Shown here: positions 1-6,999 of the stretch, piece by piece
How the letters are laid out: every line of letters begins with the position of its first letter
How positions within the stretch are numbered: position 1 is the stretch's first letter
Source of the DNA: CABZJG01 sp965659715
GTDB lineage: Bacteria > Pseudomonadota > Alphaproteobacteria > Rhodobacterales > Rhodobacteraceae
Direction of reading: 5' to 3'
NCBI GenBank assembly: GCA_965659715.1
Contig: CBFHXE010000045.1
Location: 1 to 21,143 of the forward strand
Length of the DNA: 21,143 nucleotides
Notes under the pieces: model-generated
Told to the model about the DNA's origin: nothing
The model's input: only the letters and a program-made list of their open reading frames with translations
Database searches by the model: none
Made by a program: the position numbers and the translations under genes

Positions 1-877
1 TGCTGTTGAGCAGGCCTATGGCCTCGGCTTGAGCGATGAGTTTATTCCGGCCACGGTTTTAGGCGACTACCAAGGAGCCAATGATGGGGATGGTGTTTTC
101 TTCCTAAATTTCCGTGCAGATCGGGCCAGAGAGATCTTAAGCGCGCTTGCAGATCCGGGGTTTGACGCATTTCCAACGTACAAGCGCCCCAGATGGGCCT
201 CTGTGCTGGGCATGGTCAATTATTCTAATCGGCATGACGAATTTATGAGCACCTGCTTTCCAAAACAAGAGATTGTGAACACATTAGGCGCATGGGTGGC
301 GCAGCATGGAAAGCGTCAATTTCGCTTGGCCGAAACAGAAAAATACCCCCATGTAACATTTTTTCTAAATGGTGGAAAAGAGCCGCCAGAAAATAATGAA
401 GATCGGTTCATGCCAAAGTCACCCGCTGTAGCAACCTATGATATGCAACCGGAAATGTCGGCGCCAGAAGTGACCAAAAGCTTTGTTGCGGCAATTGAAA
501 ACGGATATGACCTAATCATCACTAATTTTGCAAATCCGGATATGGTGGGTCATACTGGTAATCTAGAGGCTGCAAAAAGGGCCTGCTCAGCTGTTGATGT
601 TGGTTTGGCCCACATCATTAAGGCGCTTGAAAAGACCGGTGGAACGATGATTTTAACGGCTGACCATGGGAATTGTGAAACGATGATAGACCCTGAAACC
701 GGCACGCCACATACGGCACATACTTTGAACCCTGTGCCGGTTGCGCTTGTTGGGGCATCGCCTGATGTGGGTCTCCGTGATGGTGGGCGGTTGGCGGACC
801 TTGCGCCAACTCTTTTGGATTTAATGCAGCTTGAAGTGCCTGTAGAAATGACTGGAAAGAGCCTGTTATCGCGATGA
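1..877 (+). CDS. gpmI: 2,3-bisphosphoglycerate-independent phosphoglycerate mutase, C-terminal part (cut by window edge)
   Basis: Interconverts 3- and 2-phosphoglycerate in glycolysis/gluconeogenesis in the cytoplasm, using a Mn-dependent phosphatase-like domain. The reading frame is open to the left edge (first whole codon at base 2), so the TTG at 29 is an internal leucine and not a start. About 290 of the usual ~505-515 residues are visible. Family signatures are clear: FFLNFRADRARE, EKYPHVTFFLNGG, the metal-binding NFANPDMVGHTGN, TADHGNCETM and HTAHT. Together these supply the Asp/His metal ligands of the alkaline-phosphatase fold, and no key residue in the visible part is missing. The stop overlaps the next gene's start in an ATGA at 874-877, so translation is probably coupled to the envC-like gene. 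The N-terminal region with the catalytic serine lies outside the window and was not seen. Confidence 0.95.
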   Translation, partial: AVEQAYGLGLSDEFIPATVLGDYQGANDGDGVFFLNFRADRAREILSALADPGFDAFPTYKRPRWASVLGMVNYSNRHDEFMSTCFPKQEIVNTLGAWVAQHGKRQFRLAETEKYPHVTFFLNGGKEPPENNEDRFMPKSPAVATYDMQPEMSAPEVTKSFVAAIENGYDLIITNFANPDMVGHTGNLEAAKRACSAVDVGLAHIIKALEKTGGTMILTADHGNCETMIDPETGTPHTAHTLNPVPVALVGASPDVGLRDGGRLADLAPTLLDLMQLEVPVEMTGKSLLSR

Positions 878-2025
878 GTTGGATCAAGTTGACACTAATG
901 TGCGCGCAGCTCTTTGGCGTCATTTTCGTAACCTCGGCCTATGCCCAAACAGATTTGCTAGCGTCAGCCCAAGAAGCGACAAAAAAACTGGATCAAGCTT
1001 CAATTGATTTGGTAGCGGCCTATAGCGCCAAAAACCGAGTGGCCGCATTGACCAAAACAATTCGCGCCTTTGAGTTGGGCTCGGCATCCGTGCGGCAAGG
1101 TCTACGCCGAATAGCGATTAAAAAAGCGCAGGTTTCTGCAAAGATAAACCAGCAAGAATTAGAAACGAGCCGGCTGATCGGCATCTTATATAGCATTAAT
1201 AAAGCACCCCGATTTCAATATCTAGTCCATCCAGACGGGGCATTAAAAACGGCAAGGGCCGGCATGATCGTGGCCGATATTTTACCGGCTCTACAACACA
1301 GCATCGCACCCCTAAAACAAAACCTTGAAGAACTAGAGGCTTTGAACCAACTACAGAAAAAGACACAAGATACTTTAAGTACAGGCCTGCTAGATTTGCA
1401 GCAGGCGAAAGCCGCGCTGTCTAAAGCCATTGCGAAAAGAACAGATTTGCCACAAAGGTTTATTGAAGATCCGGCAAAAACCGCCCTTTTGGTTGCCGCT
1501 TCCCAAAGCTTATCTGATTTTTTAAAGGGCCTAGAAATTATTGCGTCCCAGATTGTTGATGGCTCGTTGCCTGACATTACCAATCGCAAAGGTAGTTTGC
1601 CGATACCCGTTTTAGGAAGAGTGCTTCGGAAGTTTAACGAAGCCGATGCTGCGGGTATCAAGCGGCCGGGAGTGATAATTGCCGCTGCCCCGGGGGCCAT
1701 CGTCACCAGCCCAACTGCAGCAACCATACGCTATAACGGAGAGTTGCTTGATTATGGATTGGTTTCAATTCTTGAACCTCAGGCCGGCATCTTAATTGTG
1801 ATCGCAGGTATGGGGGCAGTTTATGGTGATATTGGCGATGTTCTTCCAGCAGGAAGTCCTGTGGGGCTTATGGGCGGCAACGCAAGCCCAGAGTTCACAA
1901 CCGCGCTAGCAAAGTCGAACACGGCTAGCGATCGGACTGAAACGCTCTATATAGAGATAAGAGAAAATGAAACGCCGCAGGATCCACTCACGTGGTTCCA
2001 ACAGGTAAAGGAAGATCCGTTATGA
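874..2025 (+). CDS. envC: EnvC-type murein hydrolase activator (degenerate LytM/M23 domain)
   Basis: Exported protein of 383 residues, expected to act in the periplasm by activating cell-wall amidases at division; this role is known for E. coli EnvC and inferred here. The N-terminus looks like a signal peptide (hydrophobic segment ending SAYA-Q near residue 24). Residues ~25-230 are rich in Ala, Gln, Lys and Leu and look like coiled coil. The C-terminal ~110 residues resemble the EnvC LytM domain, with LLDYGLVSILEP, GDIGDVLPAGSPVGLMGG and TLYIEIRENETPQDPLTWF. The zinc ligands of active M23 peptidases are absent: there is no HxxxD motif, and Tyr-Ile-Glu replaces the HxH motif. It should therefore be an activator and not an enzyme. 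It is tied to gpmI and ctpA by ATGA overlaps on both sides. The symbol is by family and the sequence is divergent. Confidence 0.82.
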   Translation: MSWIKLTLMCAQLFGVIFVTSAYAQTDLLASAQEATKKLDQASIDLVAAYSAKNRVAALTKTIRAFELGSASVRQGLRRIAIKKAQVSAKINQQELETSRLIGILYSINKAPRFQYLVHPDGALKTARAGMIVADILPALQHSIAPLKQNLEELEALNQLQKKTQDTLSTGLLDLQQAKAALSKAIAKRTDLPQRFIEDPAKTALLVAASQSLSDFLKGLEIIASQIVDGSLPDITNRKGSLPIPVLGRVLRKFNEADAAGIKRPGVIIAAAPGAIVTSPTAATIRYNGELLDYGLVSILEPQAGILIVIAGMGAVYGDIGDVLPAGSPVGLMGGNASPEFTTALAKSNTASDRTETLYIEIRENETPQDPLTWFQQVKEDPL

Positions 2026-3353
2026 AAAAATTTGTTCTTGCCGCAAGTTTAGGCTGTGGCCTTGGGATTTGGGCTGCAATCCAGTTCACCGGGCCCGTTC
2101 TAGCGCAAAACAATTTGGATAAAGCCTCGGTCTATGAACAGTTGGATCTTTTTGGCGATATTTTTGAACGTATTCGTGCGCAATATGTCGAAGAGGTTGA
2201 TGAAGCCGATTTAATCGAAGCCGCGATCAACGGCATGCTGACATCGCTTGATCCCCACTCAAGCTATTTGTCGCCAAAAGATGCAGAAGAAATGCGGTTT
2301 CAAACTCGGGGTGAGTTTGGCGGGTTGGGAATTGAAGTGACCCAGCAGGACGGTTTCGTAAAGGTAGTTTCACCGATAGATGACACGCCAGCAGATGCCG
2401 CCGGTATTGAGGCGGGTGATTTTATCACCCATGTAGACGGCCAAAGCGTTCTTGGCCTAACGCTAGATGAAGCCGTTGAAATGATGCGGGGCCCGAAAGG
2501 TTCGGAAATTATCATTACAGTGGTGCGCGAAGGCGAAGATGAACCCTTTGATGTTTCAATTATTCGGGACACCATAAAGCTTACCGCTGTTCGGGTCCGC
2601 TCAGAAGGACAAACCGTGGTGTTACGGGTAACAACCTTTAATGACCAAACCTATCCTAACCTGTCTGACGGTATTGATAAATATATCGAAGAAGCGGGCG
2701 GTATCGAAAATGTAAACGGGTTTGTTTTAGATTTGCGCAATAATCCGGGCGGTCTGCTGTCTCAGGCAATCAAAGTCTCTGATGCCTTTTTGGAAAAAGG
2801 TGAGATCGTCTCGACCCGGGGGCGCGATCCTCAGGATGGTGATCGTTATAATGCCACCCCTGATGATCTTGCCTTTGGCAAGCCGATTGTGGTTTTGATA
2901 AATGGTGGATCTGCCTCTGCTTCAGAAATTGTCGCGGGCGCTTTGCAAGACCACCGCCGCGCCATAGTCGTAGGAACCAAAAGCTTTGGCAAAGGGTCAG
3001 TACAGACGGTTATGCCATTACGTGACGACGCTGCCATGCGCTTGACCACAGCGCGCTATTATACCCCCTCGGGGCGATCCATTCAGGCGCTGGGCGTTTC
3101 GCCAGACATCGTTGTTGAGCAGCCGCGCCGCAAGCCTGATGAGGATGACGGCGATGCCACACGCAGCGGCCGCAGTGAAGCCGACCTAAGAGGGTCTCTA
3201 GACAATGACAGTCTAAGTGAAGATGAGATTCGCCAGATAGAGGCCGATCGGGAAGAGGCTGACCGGGCCGCACAATTGCGCGAAGATGACTATCAACTGG
3301 CTTACGCGATCGATTTGCTTAAAGGTCTGACAGCTTTGTCACTGCGTGAGTAA
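2022..3353 (+). CDS. ctpA: C-terminal processing protease, S41 family
   Basis: Periplasmic or membrane-anchored serine protease of 443 residues. Family members trim or degrade envelope proteins, including peptidoglycan hydrolases in several bacteria. The N-terminus carries a signal peptide or anchor (Lys-Lys, then a hydrophobic stretch to PVLAQ near residue 29). A PDZ domain follows from about residue 95 to 180 (FGGLGIEV, GIEAGDFI). The S41 domain contains NGGSASASEI and GTKSFGKGSVQT. The Ser299/Lys324 pair has the 25-residue spacing of the family's catalytic dyad. The C-terminus is strongly acidic. I chose ATG 2022, which overlaps the envC stop and has AAAGGAAG at 2007-2014 just upstream. 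A GTG at 1992 would add ten residues in front of the signal peptide. Co-transcription with envC suggests a shared cell-wall role (inference). Confidence 0.95.
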   Translation: MKKFVLAASLGCGLGIWAAIQFTGPVLAQNNLDKASVYEQLDLFGDIFERIRAQYVEEVDEADLIEAAINGMLTSLDPHSSYLSPKDAEEMRFQTRGEFGGLGIEVTQQDGFVKVVSPIDDTPADAAGIEAGDFITHVDGQSVLGLTLDEAVEMMRGPKGSEIIITVVREGEDEPFDVSIIRDTIKLTAVRVRSEGQTVVLRVTTFNDQTYPNLSDGIDKYIEEAGGIENVNGFVLDLRNNPGGLLSQAIKVSDAFLEKGEIVSTRGRDPQDGDRYNATPDDLAFGKPIVVLINGGSASASEIVAGALQDHRRAIVVGTKSFGKGSVQTVMPLRDDAAMRLTTARYYTPSGRSIQALGVSPDIVVEQPRRKPDEDDGDATRSGRSEADLRGSLDNDSLSEDEIRQIEADREEADRAAQLREDDYQLAYAIDLLKGLTALSLRE

Positions 3354-3396
3354 TCTGACCAGCGTTAAAGACCAAAGTTGCTTAACTGCAGCGTTA

Positions 3397-3426
3397 TTGA
3401 AAATGCAAAGGATCGGGCGTTTTCAA
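3397..3426. repeat. Imperfect inverted repeat / stem-loop between ctpA and rppH
   Basis: TTGAAAATGC at 3397-3406 can pair with GCGTTTTCAA at 3417-3426. This gives a 10-bp stem with one G-U wobble and a 10-base loop. It lies 44 bases after the ctpA stop, in the 168-base gap before rppH. No run of T follows on the + strand, so it is not a standard intrinsic terminator. It may be a transcript 3'-end stabiliser or a protein-binding palindrome. Function is unknown. Confidence 0.35.
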
Positions 3427-3453
3427 AGGGTATAGCTTTGTTTGGGTCCGCAA

Positions 3454-3482
3454 TTGCAAATCAAAAGCCCATCTCTTACAGA
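3454..3482 (+). promoter_or_regulatory. Possible promoter for rppH-idi
   Basis: TTGCAA (3454-3459) and TACAGA (3477-3482) are separated by 17 bases, the spacing of a housekeeping-sigma promoter. They lie 40-70 bases before the rppH start. A second possible -10, TATATT at 3497-3502, has only a poor -35 and would leave a very short leader. This is pattern matching by eye only. Confidence 0.25.
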
Positions 3483-3521
3483 GGGCCGCTAGAGTGTATA
3501 TTAAGAAAAGGTGAGCCAAAC

Positions 3522-4028
3522 ATGGCCTCAGATGCACGTGATGCCCTACCCTATCGCTTGAATGTTGGCATAATGCTCGTCAATCATGAGGGCCTTGTTT
3601 TTGTAGGTCAGCGGCGTGACAACCATTCCGATGCCTGGCAAATGCCGCAGGGCGGAATTGATAACGGAGAAAATCCAAAACAGGCCGCGTTGCGCGAACT
3701 GCACGAAGAAACCGGCGTTCCCGCAAACTTGGTTCAAATACTGGCGGCTTCAAAAGACTGGATAAGCTATGACCTGCCAAAAGAGCTCATCAGCCAGCTC
3801 TGGGGGGGCCGTTTTCGGGGGCAAAAGCAAAAATGGTATCTCATGCGCTTTTTAGGCTCAGATGCCGAGGTGAATATTCAAACCGAAACGCCCGAATTTT
3901 CAGCTTGGAAATGGATGGCTGCCAACGCTCTTGTCGAGAATATTGTTCCTTTCAAGAAATCTGTTTACGAACAGGTACTGTCTGAGTTTTCCCACCATCT
4001 TGTAAAACCGGACCCGCAAAACCCATGA
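3522..4028 (+). CDS. rppH: RNA pyrophosphohydrolase (Nudix)
   Basis: Removes pyrophosphate from the 5' end of triphosphorylated RNA, which starts mRNA decay; related alphaproteobacterial enzymes also cleave dinucleoside polyphosphates. The 168-residue protein opens with YRLNVGIMLVN and has QRRD and WQMPQGGID, typical of the RppH/NudH group. A complete Nudix box runs from residue 44 to 66: Gly44, Glu50, Arg58-Glu59, Glu62-Glu63 and Gly65 are all present. I chose ATG 3522. It gives the family length and has a purine-rich AAGAAAAGG at 3504-3512 upstream. The frame stays open further upstream, but the extra residues do not resemble the family. The stop overlaps idi in an ATGA at 4025-4028. Confidence 0.93.
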   Translation: MASDARDALPYRLNVGIMLVNHEGLVFVGQRRDNHSDAWQMPQGGIDNGENPKQAALRELHEETGVPANLVQILAASKDWISYDLPKELISQLWGGRFRGQKQKWYLMRFLGSDAEVNIQTETPEFSAWKWMAANALVENIVPFKKSVYEQVLSEFSHHLVKPDPQNP

Positions 4029-4567
4029 GCGTTATGATCCCAGCTTGGGTTAATGGCCAATTGGTGCCTGTGGAAAAGCTGAAAGCCCACCAAGACGGTT
4101 TGCTGCACAAAGCCGTGTCGGTGTTTATGATTTACGGCTCGTCAATTTTAATCCAGCGGCGCGCATTGGCAAAGTACCATACGCCCGGCTTATGGGCCAA
4201 TACCTGCTGCACCCATCCATTTTGGGACGAACCTGCGATACAGTGTGCTAAACGCAGGATGAAAGATGAGCTTGGAATAGCTGATTGCCAACCTGTTTTT
4301 CGGGATACAATCGAGTATCGCGCTGATGTTGGTAATGGATTGACAGAACATGAACGTGTGTCGGTGTTTTCCGCTCATGTTCAAGCGCCGCCCCAGATGG
4401 CGCTCAACCAAGACGAGGTGATGGGCGTCAGATGGGTTAACTATCACACGTTAAAAACAGAAGTTCAGAATGATCCAGATAAATTTACCCCGTGGTTAAA
4501 AATATATCTAGACCAGCATTCCGAAAGCATTTTTGACGCTAAGCTTTTAAATCCTGCTGCCCCTTAA
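4025..4567 (+). CDS. idi: Isopentenyl-diphosphate delta-isomerase, type I
   Basis: Interconverts isopentenyl diphosphate and dimethylallyl diphosphate, the building blocks of isoprenoids, in the cytoplasm with bound metal. The 180-residue length matches type I enzymes of the Nudix fold. LWANTCCTHP places the catalytic cysteine at Cys62 and a metal-binding His at 64. His28 in LLHKAVSVF and Glu108/Glu110 in LTEHERVSVF match the remaining ligands and the catalytic Glu of the E. coli enzyme. A Nudix-like helix is seen at RRMKDELGI. The start is the ATGA overlap with rppH; a second ATG three codons later is possible. No carotenoid or photosynthesis genes lie nearby. Its stop codon shares the bases TTAA (4564-4567) with the stop of the convergent sulfotransferase gene. 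Confidence 0.92.
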   Translation: MSVMIPAWVNGQLVPVEKLKAHQDGLLHKAVSVFMIYGSSILIQRRALAKYHTPGLWANTCCTHPFWDEPAIQCAKRRMKDELGIADCQPVFRDTIEYRADVGNGLTEHERVSVFSAHVQAPPQMALNQDEVMGVRWVNYHTLKTEVQNDPDKFTPWLKIYLDQHSESIFDAKLLNPAAP

Positions 4568-5277
4568 AGGCTATATTGCGCAAGCTCTACATAGGATTTA
4601 AGCGATTGATCCACCAGTTCCAAGAGCCGGCCAGACAAGATAGGCAGCGGCCCTTCAGCTGCGTCAAAGCCGGTGGAATTATGCACTGCCCCATACCAGT
4701 GTGGGGCCCAAACGCCATCGCAACTTTGGCCGCCTTTGGTCCATTTTAGCATCTTTGCATCAAACCCCAGACCAAGAGCGCCGCAGAGGTCCCGCAACTT
4801 CTGTTCTGGGTTTGACCGGATATCCGCACTGTTTATTACAATTGGTTTTTGACCATTTTCGATAAGATATCGAAACAGATCTGCCTGTTGATGAAAGCCG
4901 ATGTCTTCAATTTTTGGATCTGGGTACTTTTTTGCGAAACTGGCAACAACCCGCGCTGGATGACGGATGAGGAACACATTTGTAACCTTTAGCATCCAGT
5001 CGCGCGGAATAGCTTCAATCATATGTTGGGTCATATGTTTGTGATACACATTAGGGCAGCCATCAGGGTTTGGCTCTAACAGAGTATCCACCACTTGATA
5101 CGGGTCCTGAGGCTGCGCCTGCAAAATTTGATCCCGCATCGGGTGCTGCAGTCCGGTCAGATTTAGATAGGCGGCATAAAAAGGCTCGTCCACCGCCGAA
5201 AAATCAGACCGGCTCGCAAAGGCATACATCATGGCCGTCGATAGGTTTCGGGGCCCGGACCACATTGCCAGCTGCAT
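4564..5277 (-). CDS. Small sulfotransferase-family (P-loop) protein, substrate unknown
   Basis: A 237-residue cytoplasmic protein with both nucleotide-binding signatures of PAPS-dependent sulfotransferases. The 5'-phosphosulfate loop is MWSGPRNLSTAMM (residues 5-17). The 3'-phosphate site is FLIRHPARVVASF (102-114), with Arg105 and Ser113 in the expected places. DEPFYAAY follows the first motif by about 15 residues. No signal peptide or membrane segment is seen. By family it should transfer a sulfuryl group from PAPS to a hydroxyl or amine of a small molecule; the acceptor cannot be read from the sequence. Its ATG overlaps the stop of the upstream aminotransferase by one base (TAATG at 5279-5275 on the minus strand), so the two are almost certainly translated together. 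The family match is good but the biochemical activity is inferred. Confidence 0.8.
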   Translation of the reverse strand: MQLAMWSGPRNLSTAMMYAFASRSDFSAVDEPFYAAYLNLTGLQHPMRDQILQAQPQDPYQVVDTLLEPNPDGCPNVYHKHMTQHMIEAIPRDWMLKVTNVFLIRHPARVVASFAKKYPDPKIEDIGFHQQADLFRYLIENGQKPIVINSADIRSNPEQKLRDLCGALGLGFDAKMLKWTKGGQSCDGVWAPHWYGAVHNSTGFDAAEGPLPILSGRLLELVDQSLKSYVELAQYSL

Positions 5278-6185
5278 TATGCGTTTTCCTGAGAGATAAG
5301 GGTTTTATAGAGAGATCTTAGCTGTTTTGTCATTGGGCCGATTTCGCCCGTTCCAATAATGCGCCTATCGATTTCACCCACGGGGGTCTGCGCCCCAAAT
5401 GTACCAGTCAAAAAGGCTTCTTCAGCGCTATAGACATCCACCAGAGAAAAATTGCGCTCGAACACAGGGATTTCGTTGTCGCGGCACAGGTCAATGACCT
5501 TTTGTCGGGTGATCCCGTTCATACAGTAATCGCCAGTACTGGTCCAAACCTCACCCCCTCGCACGATAAAGAAATTACAGGCATTGGTGGTGTTTACAAA
5601 GCCATGAACATCCAACATGAGCGCTTCGTCCGCCCCGGCCTTTTCAGCCGCAATACAGGCTAAAATACAATTTAGTTTTGAATGGGAATTAAGCTTGGGA
5701 TCTTGGGTCATCGGCAAACCGCGCAAATGCGGCACGGTGGCCAGCCGAACAGGACGGGGAATTTTAGGGCGTGAATGCTCTAGGATCATAACAATTGTTG
5801 GGCCAGACTTGGACAGCGAAGGGTGTTGAAACGGGCGGCTTTTGATGCCGCGTGTGATCATGACCCTTGCATGAGCATCACTGACCATATTGTTGGCTTT
5901 TTGGGCTTCAAAAAGCGCCTCTTTGATCTGTTCGCGGTTTAAGCCAATGGATAGATCAATCGCTTTTGCAGCAGCAAATAGCCGATCAATATGCTCGTCA
6001 ATAAAGGCCCAGCGCCCATTATAAAGTCGCAATCCTTCCCACACACCATCCCCCAGCATAAAGCCGCTGTCAAAAACGCTTACCTTGGCCTCCGCTTTGG
6101 GAACAATTTGACCATCAACATAAATTAAGACGGTCTCATTTCTGCTGTCTTCTTCGGCTTGGTGGGTGGTGACCTGATCAATCAT
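5277..6185 (-). CDS. Class IV PLP-dependent aminotransferase (branched-chain / D-amino acid type)
   Basis: A 302-residue cytoplasmic fold-type IV transaminase that moves an amino group between an amino acid and a keto acid. N-terminal IYVDGQIVP, FDSGFMLGDGVWEGLR and HIDRLFAAAKAI are typical. Lys164 in DPKLNSHSKLNCILA is the likely Schiff-base lysine. DEALMLDVHGFVNTTNACNFF and GITRQKVIDLC form the cofactor phosphate region. It resembles the subgroup loosely annotated as branched-chain aminotransferase-like more than true IlvE or D-alanine transaminase, so the substrate is open. I chose ATG 6185. It has a strong TAAGGAG six bases upstream (6192-6198 read on the minus strand). The frame continues 17 codons further but that stretch looks non-coding. 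It forms a tight pair with the downstream sulfotransferase. Confidence 0.85.
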   Translation of the reverse strand: MIDQVTTHQAEEDSRNETVLIYVDGQIVPKAEAKVSVFDSGFMLGDGVWEGLRLYNGRWAFIDEHIDRLFAAAKAIDLSIGLNREQIKEALFEAQKANNMVSDAHARVMITRGIKSRPFQHPSLSKSGPTIVMILEHSRPKIPRPVRLATVPHLRGLPMTQDPKLNSHSKLNCILACIAAEKAGADEALMLDVHGFVNTTNACNFFIVRGGEVWTSTGDYCMNGITRQKVIDLCRDNEIPVFERNFSLVDVYSAEEAFLTGTFGAQTPVGEIDRRIIGTGEIGPMTKQLRSLYKTLISQENA

Positions 6186-6279
6186 GTGGCTCTCCTTAAC
6201 GCGGCCGAGGCTAGGAGGATTTTTACAAAGTTCCAAGTGGTAAATTCATGTCACCTCTGCGTGATTTCCGCGCAAAAAA

Positions 6280-6306
6280 CTTGGCAAATCCAAGAACGGC
6301 TATACA
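6280..6306. promoter_or_regulatory. Possible operator/promoter elements ahead of msrA
   Basis: In the 150-base divergent region between the aminotransferase and msrA there is a short palindrome, CTTGG-N5-CCAAG (6280-6294), followed by TATACA (6301-6306) as a possible -10. TTGGCA at 6281-6286 resembles a -35 but is only 14 bases from it. A further CCAAG lies at 6233-6237. This is weak evidence, and no clear promoter for the minus-strand pair was found. Confidence 0.2.
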
Positions 6307-6335
6307 TTCCACTCTATTACTTTTGGAGGTAAATT

Positions 6336-6998
6336 ATGTCACAATTTATGCATCTTTCGCACCGCGTCACCCATTTGGTCGCTTTTCTAGGTCTCGCCTT
6401 GGGGATTTCTTCCACTGCCATCGCAGCACAAAGTGATCGGTTGGTTGTTGCCGGCGGGTGCTTTTGGTGCGTAGAGGCCGACTTTGAAAAAGTTGCCGGT
6501 GTTCAAGAAGTAGTCTCTGGCTATACCGGCGGCACCGTTGAAAACCCGACCTATAAACAGGTGGTTCGAGGCGGCACAGGGCATTATGAAGCGGTTGAGA
6601 TTCAATTTGATCCCACCGCTGTTTCGGTTGATGCGTTGCTTGATCTGTTTCTGAGATCAGTAGATGTTTTAGATGACGGAGGTCAGTTTTGTGATCGCGG
6701 CCACAGCTACAAAACAGCCATTTTTACCTCTAGCGACGCCCAAGAAACCGCAGCAAAAGAAGCGGTTGAAAACGCTGAAGCTGCGCTGGGTAAGCGGATT
6801 GTGACCCCCATTTTGCCCTTGAAAGAATTTTATATCGCAGAAGATTACCATCAAGATTACTACAAAGGCAAAAAGCTGGTTTTCACCCGTTTTGGTCCGC
6901 GCAGACAGTCAGAGGCCTATGAATTATATCGCCGAGCTTGTGGCCGCGATGAACGGGTCAAGCAAGTTTGGGGAATGGACGCCTCATTTTTAAAGTAG
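6336..6998 (+). CDS. msrA: Peptide methionine sulfoxide reductase A, exported
   Basis: Reduces the S-form of methionine sulfoxide in oxidised proteins. The 220-residue product carries an N-terminal hydrophobic segment with a signal-peptidase-like end (STAIAA-Q, near residue 31), so it should act in the periplasm. The core motif GGCFWCVEADF places the catalytic Cys at 42, with a second Cys at 45. SGYTGGTVENPTYKQV, GGQFCDRGHSYKTAIF and EDYHQDYY are all family signatures. Cys202 in RRACGRD may be the resolving cysteine. The start is firm: GGAGGT at 6325-6330 stands five bases before ATG 6336. It is transcribed alone. Its stop is one base from the stop of the convergent sugar kinase gene. No MsrB is adjacent. 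Confidence 0.94.
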   Translation: MSQFMHLSHRVTHLVAFLGLALGISSTAIAAQSDRLVVAGGCFWCVEADFEKVAGVQEVVSGYTGGTVENPTYKQVVRGGTGHYEAVEIQFDPTAVSVDALLDLFLRSVDVLDDGGQFCDRGHSYKTAIFTSSDAQETAAKEAVENAEAALGKRIVTPILPLKEFYIAEDYHQDYYKGKKLVFTRFGPRRQSEAYELYRRACGRDERVKQVWGMDASFLK

Positions 6999-6999
6999 A

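Noticed and set aside
1215..1727. Long open frame on the minus strand inside envC (170 codons)
   Set aside because: It lies wholly antisense to a well-supported gene, has no recognisable protein character or ribosome site, and is explained as a shadow.
1992..2021. GTG start ten codons upstream for ctpA
   Set aside because: It would place charged residues before the signal peptide and lies well inside envC. ATG 2022 has the ribosome site and the ATGA overlap.
3378..3521. N-terminal extension of rppH by 48 codons
   Set aside because: The start would be TTG with no ribosome site, the translated segment has no RppH character, and ATG 3522 gives the normal family length.
6186..6236. 17-codon upstream extension of the aminotransferase
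   Set aside because: The TAAGGAG ribosome site at 6192-6198 stands directly before ATG 6185, and the extra residues are unlike the family.
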